DNA of 64,000 bases, taken from positions 1 through 64,000 of the forward strand of contig NZ_JAHZST010000009.1 of the NCBI RefSeq assembly GCF_019457885.1. The letters are read 5' to 3'. Positions 58,294 through 64,000 of this stretch are shown in pieces (positions within the stretch are counted from its first letter, which is position 1; every line of letters starts with the position of its first letter). The notes beneath the pieces are model-generated. The model made no database searches. It was not told where the DNA came from and worked only from the letters and a program-made list of their open reading frames with translations. The DNA comes from Shewanella nanhaiensis (lineage in GTDB: Bacteria; Pseudomonadota; Gammaproteobacteria; Enterobacterales; Shewanellaceae). The position numbers and the translations under genes are program-made.

Positions 58294-58833
58294 TTAAATA
58301 TTACGAGTGATTGACTCTATTTGCGCCTCTACAGTGCCGTATTGGTGCAAAACCTCGGTCAAAATCGTACGCTTTTTAGCAGTGTTGTTATTTGTCGTTA
58401 CCCAGTAACCACTTTGACCGATCTCTTTTGGATTCGCTGATTTACTGGCTTTTAACAGGGATTGTTTTGATGTAGCAAAATAGAGCCTGTCACGACCTTT
58501 AATCTTAAGTACTTGTGCAAACTGCTCAGGTGAAGCCAGATAGACTGCTTCAAGGATAAATAGGAAACGTCCAACAGCGCCTTTTGCCGCCGCTAACTCC
58601 TCTTTATTGATGCTTGAATGAAGGTCGATAAATCTTGGCTTATCTTCAACTTCTGCCGTCTCTTCTAAACCGGGTTGGCTAATCACCTCTGGCTCATCTT
58701 TCTCTTGCGTTGCCGATGCTTCCACTTCCAAACCAAGGAGTCGACGTAAGATTTCAGAAGCACTCTCGCCGATCCTTTCTGTCTTACTGGCAATAAGGCG
58801 ATATAACTCTTCATCAACCTCTATATATTTCAT
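58294..58833 (-). CDS. seqA: Negative regulator of replication initiation SeqA
   Basis: Binds hemimethylated GATC sites to delay re-initiation at the origin. 179 residues: an N-terminal oligomerisation segment with HIGESASEILRRLL-like sequence (IGESASEILRRLLGLE) and a C-terminal DNA-binding domain ending RTILTEVLHQYGTVEAQIESI. The ATG at 58833 (MKYIEVDEELYRLI) matches the E. coli start MKTIEVDDELY; a further in-frame extension to 58935 lacks family support. Directly upstream of pgm. Confidence 0.97.
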   Translation of the reverse strand: MKYIEVDEELYRLIASKTERIGESASEILRRLLGLEVEASATQEKDEPEVISQPGLEETAEVEDKPRFIDLHSSINKEELAAAKGAVGRFLFILEAVYLASPEQFAQVLKIKGRDRLYFATSKQSLLKASKSANPKEIGQSGYWVTTNNNTAKKRTILTEVLHQYGTVEAQIESITRNI

Positions 58834-59127
58834 GCGTTCATCTTCCTTACTAGAAATGTTTGCCCCAAACCATAAACTCACTTTATGGAAAGAAATAGTC
58901 ACTCGATCATTTTTTTTGTCATCAGATCGTTTCACAAGTGTATGCTATCTTTAGCCTTATAATAAAGACCCTTTCTCTCAATTTTGAAATACTTGCTCAT
59001 TAGATAGAAGAAAAGGCACTGTTTGTCTAAAATGAAAACAGTAAAGAGGATTGGCGACTTTCAATCTTGATGTCAATGACTGAGATAAGGCACAATATCT
59101 GACCTCCTTACGCTTTAATAGGTTTAC

Positions 59128-59907
59128 ATGAACTACACCTCTACAGGTCAAGGTCCCGCAGTGATCTTAATCCACGGCCTATTTGGCAACTTAGACAACT
59201 TAAAAAACTTAAGTAATAGCCTAGAGTCACACTATCAGGTTATTCGTATTGATGTGCCAAATCATGGCATGAGTCCCCATTGGCCTACGATGAATTACCC
59301 AGCATTAGCTAAGGCTATGATAGAGTTGATGGACGAGCTTTCAATAGAGAAAGCACACCTTGTCGGTCACTCCATGGGCGGAAAAATAGCCATGGCTACA
59401 GCGCTTTCATACCCAGACAGGATCGCCAGTTTAATCGCTGCCGATATTGCCCCTGTCAGCTATCAGAACCGTCATAGTGACGTATTTGATGCACTGCAAA
59501 ACGTTGAGCTAAGCCAACTTGAAAGCCGCGCTCAGGCACTTAGCTCTCTCACTGCATCGGGGATCGATGCCGGAACGGCGCAGTTCCTACTAAAAAATCT
59601 CACCCGTGATGAAACAGGTTTTAAGTGGAAGATGAACCTGACAGGCTTGCTCGATTGTTACCCAGACATGATCGCTTGGTACAACGACGCGACTCCAACA
59701 AAAGAGCGTTACACAGGTCCTAGTCTATTTATTCGTGGCGGTGACTCTGATTATGTTACCGCTTCACATAGAGCAGCCATAATGGCTCAATTTCCGAACG
59801 TACAAGCTAAAACGATTGAGGGAGCTGGTCACTGGCTACATGCTCAAAAACCCGTCATTTTCAATCGGATCGTGTCTGAGTTTATCCAAAAAAATGAAAG
59901 TAAATAA
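59128..59907 (+). CDS. ybfF: Alpha/beta hydrolase, YbfF-type esterase
   Basis: 259 residues of the alpha/beta hydrolase fold: oxyanion region LIHGLFGNLDN near 14, nucleophile S82 in VGHSMGGK, an acid after SLFIRGGDSDYV and the catalytic histidine in GAGHWLHAQKP near 233. It matches E. coli YbfF, an acyl-CoA/ester hydrolase of uncertain role. Divergent from seqA, as in E. coli. Confidence 0.93.
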   Translation: MNYTSTGQGPAVILIHGLFGNLDNLKNLSNSLESHYQVIRIDVPNHGMSPHWPTMNYPALAKAMIELMDELSIEKAHLVGHSMGGKIAMATALSYPDRIASLIAADIAPVSYQNRHSDVFDALQNVELSQLESRAQALSSLTASGIDAGTAQFLLKNLTRDETGFKWKMNLTGLLDCYPDMIAWYNDATPTKERYTGPSLFIRGGDSDYVTASHRAAIMAQFPNVQAKTIEGAGHWLHAQKPVIFNRIVSEFIQKNESK

Positions 59908-59965
59908 TCAAGTTTTAGACATTTTAGGATATAGCAGACACGTGTCATCTATGATATATTCGCGC

Positions 59966-60179
59966 CTCTTTTAAGCCAGAAGAAGCTTGAATTGTTATCT
60001 CTGAGTATGTAGGTGGCGCTGAGCATAAGCTCCCCCAACTATAAATCACGATACTTTTTGAGCCTGAAGATGCTTGAAATGTTATCTCGGCATATAGTGC
60101 AGAACCCAGCATTAGCTCTCGCACTATATACCTCGACACTTTTTGGCCTGAGGAGCGCAGATGTTATCTCAGTATATGG
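59966..60179 (+). repeat. Threefold tandem repeat of promoter-leader-start sequence before the DUF2788 gene
   Basis: Three units at 59966-60012, 60053-60097 and 60137-60179 each read like CTTTTTGAGCCTGAAGATGC followed by a start-like codon and TTATCTC. The start-like codons are TTG 59992, ATG 60079 and the real ATG 60161 (spacing 87 and 82). Each is preceded by an AT-rich -10-like stretch (TATATT, TATAAA, TATATA). Between units lie hairpins, one with arms ATAGTGC / GCACTAT (60093-60127 region). Only the last copy opens the gene. Confidence 0.8.
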
Positions 60180-60382
60180 AACAGATCGAAGCGTTAGGTC
60201 TAAACCTATTTTTTGCAGCGATCTTTTTCTTTATCGGTATGGCCATACGAGATGTGCTAAAACAGGGCAACGTCCCTAAATTTGGCCGTAACATCGTTTG
60301 GCTTGTGTTATTTCTCGGCTGTGCCGGGTTTATTGCAAAGGGATTAATACAGATGTTCTGGGAAGGCTCAGGCATTGGTTAA
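60161..60382 (+). CDS. DUF2788 family small membrane protein
   Basis: 73 residues with two hydrophobic helices (about 13-30 and 46-64) separated by a basic loop (RDVLKQGNVPKFGRN), matching DUF2788 proteins, which are short and conserved in Shewanella and Vibrio near ybfE and fldA. The ribosome site GAGGAG is strong. Function unknown. Its start region is the third unit of a tandem repeat, and ybfE follows 11 bp later. Confidence 0.9.
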   Translation: MLSQYMEQIEALGLNLFFAAIFFFIGMAIRDVLKQGNVPKFGRNIVWLVLFLGCAGFIAKGLIQMFWEGSGIG

Positions 60383-60393
60383 ACATTGATTAA

Positions 60394-60666
60394 ATGGCTA
60401 AAGAAACATCAGACAGAACCACAATTGATCTGTTCGCAACAGAGAAACGACGTGGTCGTCCTAGAAGTAATCCGCTACCTAGAGACCAGCAATTAAAGGT
60501 CAATAAGCGAAATCAAATCCAACGTGATAAAGCTAACGGATTAAAACGAATAGAGTTAAAGGTGTCACAAGATTTGTATGACGCCTTGAATGAAAAGGCT
60601 TTGGCCAGTAAAATTAGTCGAAGCCAATTAATCGAATTGATATTGCAGAATCAGGTTAACTCTTAA
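60394..60666 (+). CDS. ybfE: LexA-regulated protein, CopB/YbfE family
   Basis: 90 residues, very basic, with DRTTIDLFATEKRRGRPRSNPL followed by QLKVNKRNQIQRDKANGLKRIELKV and a ribbon-helix-helix-like C-terminus (SRSQLIELIL), matching E. coli YbfE throughout. It is expected to bind DNA. E. coli YbfE is SOS-regulated by LexA; I see no clear LexA box here, so the control may come from further upstream. Followed by fldA. Confidence 0.93.
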   Translation: MAKETSDRTTIDLFATEKRRGRPRSNPLPRDQQLKVNKRNQIQRDKANGLKRIELKVSQDLYDALNEKALASKISRSQLIELILQNQVNS

Positions 60667-60715
60667 CCCTTCTGATAACGATAACAAACACTGCTAATTA
60701 GATATAGGAAAGACA

Positions 60716-61243
60716 ATGGCAACTGTAGGTCTTTTTTTCGGTAGCGATACAGGTAACACTGAAGCCGTCGCCAAGATGATCCAGAAGAAACTGGGCAAAA
60801 AGATGATCGATGTTAAAGACATCGCGAAGAGTACAAAAGAACAGATACAAGAGTATGATCTTCTTCTTTTTGGTATCCCTACCTGGTATTACGGTGAAGC
60901 TCAGTGTGATTGGGATGACTTTTTCCCAGAGCTTGAACAGATCAACTTTGAAGATAAACTCGTCGCCATTTTTGGTTGCGGCGATCAAGAAGACTACGCC
61001 GAGTACTTCCTTGATGCTATGGGCATGGTTAATGAGATCGTTGAAGCCCGTGGCGGTATTGTTATCGGTCACTGGCCAACTGAAGGCTATGATTTTGAAG
61101 CATCTAAAGGCCTTGCCGATGACAAGCACTTTGTGGGCTTAGGCATTGATGAAGATCGTCAACCAGAGTTAACCGAAGAGCGTGTTGATGCTTGGGTTAA
61201 GCAGATCCATGAAGAGATGTGTCTAGCTGAACTTGAAGATTAA
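60716..61243 (+). CDS. fldA: Flavodoxin FldA
   Basis: 175-residue FMN electron carrier, replacing ferredoxin in several reductive pathways. The phosphate-binding loop FFGSDTGNTEAVAK (6-19), the tryptophan loop PTWYYGEAQCDWDDF near 60 and the GCGDQEDYAEYF segment near 90 identify a long-chain flavodoxin. Ribosome site AGGAAA. Just upstream, GATAACGATAAC resembles half of a Fur box. In E. coli fur follows fldA; here a repeat cluster and earP do. Confidence 0.97.
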   Translation: MATVGLFFGSDTGNTEAVAKMIQKKLGKKMIDVKDIAKSTKEQIQEYDLLLFGIPTWYYGEAQCDWDDFFPELEQINFEDKLVAIFGCGDQEDYAEYFLDAMGMVNEIVEARGGIVIGHWPTEGYDFEASKGLADDKHFVGLGIDEDRQPELTEERVDAWVKQIHEEMCLAELED

Positions 61244-61272
61244 TCTTCTTTAGAAGCACGGATAATCACTTT

Positions 61273-61297
61273 AAAGCGGCTTAATGCCGCTTTTTTG
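61273..61297 (+). terminator. Intrinsic terminator of fldA
   Basis: AAAGCGGC / GCCGCTTT with a 5-nt loop and a T6 tract, 30 bases past the fldA stop. The repeat cluster starts directly after its T tract. Confidence 0.93.
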
Positions 61298-61490
61298 TGT
61301 CCGGAACACTTATGTAAATTTACCATGGATGGATATAAATTTACTTTGTGTCCGGTCTTAGATACTCCAGACATCTTGAAGACATTTCCTCCATCCATGG
61401 AGGTCAGAACACTTATGTAAATTTACCATGGATGGATATAAATTTACTTTGTGCCCGGTCTTAGATGCTCCAGACATCTTGAAGACATTC
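61298..61490. repeat. Dispersed hairpin repeat cluster, copies B and C in 103-bp tandem
   Basis: Two 84-nt copies (61304-61387 and 61407-61490) differ at only three positions. Each has a 9-bp hairpin (arms GTAAATTTA and TAAATTTAC) around the loop CCATGGATGGATA, the same loop as copy A at 0.18 kb. Between them, CCTCCATCCATGGAGG carries the loop motif in reverse. Open frames here have no coding support. Confidence 0.85.
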
Positions 61491-61529
61491 CCTCTACTGA
61501 CCCATAGGGATATGGGGAATGTCTGTAAG

Positions 61530-61595
61530 CGTATGGAACGCTTTAGACCATGGATGGTCAAGGATATAAGTTTACTTTGTGTCTGAATACTTAAA
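61530..61595. repeat. Degenerate copy D of the dispersed hairpin repeat
   Basis: GGAACGCTTTAGA, CCATGGATGG and ATAAGTTTACTTTGTGTCTG follow the order of copies B and C with mismatches; the stem is reduced to GACC / GGTC around ATGGAT. It closes the repeat cluster before earP. Confidence 0.65.
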
Positions 61596-61636
61596 TTGAC
61601 TCTCTATTTAGTTAATAGATAAAGCACTGGACCTTA

Positions 61637-62815
61637 ATGAGCACTGAAACTGACAATAAACATTGGGATATCTTCTGCGCCGTCGTCGACAATTACGGTG
61701 ACATTGGTGTTACCTGGCGCTTAGCTAAACAACTGGCCCATGAATACGAGCTTAATATAAAACTCTGGGTCGATGATCTACATAGTTTTTCCCATATTTT
61801 ACCAGAACTTGATCCATCACAGACCAGCCAACAATTTTGCGGTGTTGATATACTACGGTGGAGTTCGCCATTAGATATCACCTTCGTCCCCGGCAGTGTC
61901 ATTATAGAAGCCTTTGCCTGTGAACTTCCCTTTGAGGTAACTGAGTCCTTGATAGCTCTGAAAAAGGACAATAAAGCAACGCCCCCGCTATGGTTAAACC
62001 TTGAATACCTCAGTGCTGAAGCTTGGGTCGATGGCTGTCATGCCCTTCCCTCATTACAAAAAAGTGGTCTGAAAAAGTTTTTCTTTTTCCCTGGCTTTAC
62101 CGATAAAACAGGTGGACTTATCTGCGAAAAGTCACTGTTTTCTGAGCGCGAGCAGTGGCAAGCAACACCTGATAATAAACTGGCGCTATTTGAGCAGCTA
62201 GGCCTACAAGCTATCGATAAGAATGATCTGTGCATCAGTGTTTTTAGTTACGAGACTGAGGCGTTAGCAGCGCTGTGTGAGTTATGGCAAGACACGCAAA
62301 AAAAAGTGCACCTGCTTATCCCTAAGGGACGTAGTTTACATAGCCTATCTCATCTGCTCCCTATCGAATACGAATTAATAAAACCAGGACAGCACTATGA
62401 GTACAAGCAGCTGACCATCCATATCTTACCTATGACAGACCAGCAGGGGTTTGATAAATTGCTCTGGAGCTGTGATATTAACATCGTCAGAGGCGAGGAT
62501 TCATTTTTAAGGGCACAATGGGCGGCTAGACCTTTCATTTGGCACATATATCCTCAAGAAGATGATTACCATCTCGTAAAATTAGAAGCTTTTATGCAAG
62601 TTTACTGCGATAATCTTGCTCCTGAAATTGCCGGGCATTGGTCAGCGTTAAATTTAGCCTTTAACCAAGGGGCACAAAACAGGGTCAAAACCCTGTGGCA
62701 ACACCTAGATTCAGTTAATAGACCGTTACTACAACATGCACAAGAATGGCCTGTTAACGCATTAAATGATGCAGATCTTGCTTCTCGACTGGTTCAATTC
62801 GTCAAAAATAGCTAA
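61637..62815 (+). CDS. earP: Protein-arginine rhamnosyltransferase EarP (EF-P modification)
   Basis: Transfers rhamnose from dTDP-rhamnose to Arg32 of elongation factor P. 392 residues of the DUF2331/EarP GT-B fold; D18 and D22 in [15 protein letters not shown] match the catalytic aspartates of the Pseudomonas enzyme, and [26 protein letters not shown] near 280 is the sugar-nucleotide-binding signature. Placed 44 bp upstream of efp, the usual pairing. The efp product has Arg32, so the pair is consistent. Confidence 0.97.
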   Translation: MSTETDNKHWDIFCAVVDNYGDIGVTWRLAKQLAHEYELNIKLWVDDLHSFSHILPELDPSQTSQQFCGVDILRWSSPLDITFVPGSVIIEAFACELPFEVTESLIALKKDNKATPPLWLNLEYLSAEAWVDGCHALPSLQKSGLKKFFFFPGFTDKTGGLICEKSLFSEREQWQATPDNKLALFEQLGLQAIDKNDLCISVFSYETEALAALCELWQDTQKKVHLLIPKGRSLHSLSHLLPIEYELIKPGQHYEYKQLTIHILPMTDQQGFDKLLWSCDINIVRGEDSFLRAQWAARPFIWHIYPQEDDYHLVKLEAFMQVYCDNLAPEIAGHWSALNLAFNQGAQNRVKTLWQHLDSVNRPLLQHAQEWPVNALNDADLASRLVQFVKNS

Positions 62816-62859
62816 GATGCTGCTCTAAAACAGAAAGTCCAAAAATAGGAAATAGTGTA

Positions 62860-63420
62860 ATGAAAACTGCTCATGAAATCCGTCCAGGTAACGTGATCAT
62901 GTTAGATGGCAGCCCATGGGTTGTACAAAAAACTGAAACAACTCGTTCTGGCCGTAACGCTGCTATTGTAAAAATGAAGCTAAAGAACGTTTTACTTGAT
63001 TCAAGTACTGAAACCACCTTTAAAGGTGAAGACAAGATGGATGATATCATTCTGGAACGTCTTGATTGTACTTACTCATACTTCGCCGATCCTATGTATG
63101 TATTTATGGATGCTGAGTACAACCAATACGATGTAGAAGCAGGTAACTTAGGTGATGCATCGGCTTATATCGTCGATGGCATGGAAGAGGTTTGTCAGGT
63201 CACTTTCTACGAAGGTAAAGCTATCTCTGTTGAACTACCTACCACTATCGTTCGTGAAGTGACTTACACTGAGCCATCTGCTCGCGGTGATACTTCTGGT
63301 AAAGTAATGAAGCCAGCCACTGTTTCTGGTGGTGCGACTTTGAGCGTTGCTGATTTCGTTAAAACCGGTGATATGATTGAGATCGATACTCGCACTGGTG
63401 AATTCAAAAAGCGTGTTTAA
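62860..63420 (+). CDS. efp: Elongation factor P
   Basis: Relieves ribosome stalling at polyproline stretches. 186 residues, three beta-barrel domains. The loop [11 protein letters not shown] places arginine at position 32, the rhamnosylation site, rather than the lysine modified by EpmA/EpmB. Ribosome site AGGAAATA. Directly downstream of earP, its modifying enzyme, and followed by a terminator. Confidence 0.98.
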   Translation: MKTAHEIRPGNVIMLDGSPWVVQKTETTRSGRNAAIVKMKLKNVLLDSSTETTFKGEDKMDDIILERLDCTYSYFADPMYVFMDAEYNQYDVEAGNLGDASAYIVDGMEEVCQVTFYEGKAISVELPTTIVREVTYTEPSARGDTSGKVMKPATVSGGATLSVADFVKTGDMIEIDTRTGEFKKRV

Positions 63421-63442
63421 TGAATTAAATTAAATTCAGTTT

Positions 63443-63471
63443 AAAAGCCAGTGGATCTCACTGGCTTTTTT
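63443..63471 (+). terminator. Intrinsic terminator of efp
   Basis: AAAAGCCAGTG / CACTGGCTTTT with a 5-nt loop and T6, 23 bases past the efp stop. The rest of the 300-bp gap to the next gene shows nothing I can name. Confidence 0.93.
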
Positions 63472-63720
63472 ATACCCCTTACACCCAGGCAGAGCGTTTG
63501 ACTATAAAAACCACCAATGACAGCGCGTTATCCTGCAAAACTTTTATTAACAGCTGAGTTATAGAGAGATAATCTAAAAATATTGTTGGGTTAATCAGTA
63601 ATAAACACGGTAAAACACTTCTCAATGACCCCATAATTAGCTATTGTCCCTCTACATAAGTAATACCTAAGTACGGCTGGAATTTTACCTGGAACCGACT
63701 TAGCATTTTAGAGGTTGTGG

Positions 63721-64000
63721 ATGCGTCCAATTATCAAATCAAATAAATTAGATTCAGTCTGTTATGACATCCGAGGCCCAGTACATAAGGAAGCACGTCG
63801 CCTTGAAGATGAAGGCCATCGTATCCTAAAACTCAATATTGGTAACCCTGCACCTTTCGGTTTTGAAGCGCCAGAGGAGATTGTACGTGATGTTATCCTC
63901 AATTTACCTAGTGCTCAAGGCTATTGTGAATCAAAAGGATTATTCTCTGCCCGTAAGGCCATAGTGCAGCATTATCAATCTCAAGGTATCTTCGGAGTTG
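63721..64000 (+). CDS. alaA: Alanine-synthesising aminotransferase AlaA, 5' part
   Basis: The first 93 codons of a class I PLP aminotransferase, cut by the window end. The sequence SNKLDSVCYDIRGPVHKEARRLEDEG, then LNIGNPAPFGFEAPEEI and SAQGYCESKGLFSARKAI closely follow E. coli AlaA (YfbQ), which makes alanine from pyruvate and glutamate. The ATG has AGAGG upstream. The PLP lysine lies beyond the window. Confidence 0.93.
   Translation, partial: MRPIIKSNKLDSVCYDIRGPVHKEARRLEDEGHRILKLNIGNPAPFGFEAPEEIVRDVILNLPSAQGYCESKGLFSARKAIVQHYQSQGIFGV

Noticed and set aside
60013..60279. 88-codon plus-strand frame overlapping the DUF2788 gene
   Set aside because: It runs through the tandem leader and reads the real gene in another frame; no start signal supports it.
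60672..60689. Possible Fur box before fldA (GATAACGATAAC)
   Set aside because: Only one half of the 19-bp Fur motif matches and the right half (AAACACTG) does not, so I mention it under fldA but do not call it.
61358..61561. 67-codon minus-strand frame across the repeat cluster
   Set aside because: It is made entirely of the repeat units, with internally repeated residues, so it is a by-product of the repeats.

Overview
The window looks like chromosome of a marine Shewanella or a very close gammaproteobacterium. The evidence is gene content and order (lapAB, ihfB, rpsA, cmk, aroA, then serC, gyrA, ubiG, nrdAB and a YfaE-type ferredoxin; seqA/ybfF beside fldA; earP beside efp) and a moderate, AT-leaning composition. 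There is no plasmid backbone, prophage, complete transposon or CRISPR array. I cannot name the species from sequence alone.

Layout. 0.2-11.2 kb is the most unusual part: an acyl-CoA dehydrogenase and an acyl-CoA ligase on the minus strand, an AraC-type regulator, and divergently a plus-strand run of a DUF1302 outer-membrane-type protein, a DUF1329 protein, a lipoxygenase-fold protein and a small twin-arginine signal protein. The lipoxygenase homologue keeps the fold's landmark sequences, but several expected iron-ligand positions are altered (Asp for the first His, Arg for the Asn, C-terminal Asn for Ile). Together this looks like an exported lipid or hydrophobic-compound module of unknown chemistry. 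11.3-30.3 kb is housekeeping: pyrF, lapAB, ihfB, rpsA, cmk, aroA, an aminotransferase, serC, gyrA, ubiG, a HAD phosphatase, nrdA, nrdB and the ferredoxin. The nrdA promoter carries a near-perfect NrdR box, a weaker one exactly 31 bp upstream, and a DnaA box.

30.3-43.8 kb holds a YciI-like secreted protein, fadH, sppA, ansA, small conserved proteins, an M14 carboxypeptidase, an orphan response regulator, a DUF885 lipoprotein, a RecQ-like helicase and an EEP-family protein. 43.8-44.1 kb is a miniature inverted-repeat element. 44.2-49.7 kb has a cardiolipin synthase, tRNA-Ser(GGA), a two-gene operon of unknown function and a chemoreceptor with a NIT sensor domain. 49.9-58.8 kb contains nadA, the branched-chain keto-acid dehydrogenase operon with a LiuR-like palindrome upstream, astE, an msrA remnant not covered by any intact gene, pgm and seqA. 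59.1-64.0 kb has ybfF, a DUF2788 gene whose promoter-leader-start segment is present three times in tandem, ybfE, fldA, a cluster of dispersed repeats, earP, efp and the start of an alaA-type aminotransferase cut by the window edge.

The strongest non-coding signals are: (i) a hairpin repeat with an invariant 13-nt loop but different, still complementary stems at two distant places, each directly beside a terminator-like hairpin; (ii) the tripled leader before the DUF2788 gene; (iii) the structured gap before the lipoxygenase gene.
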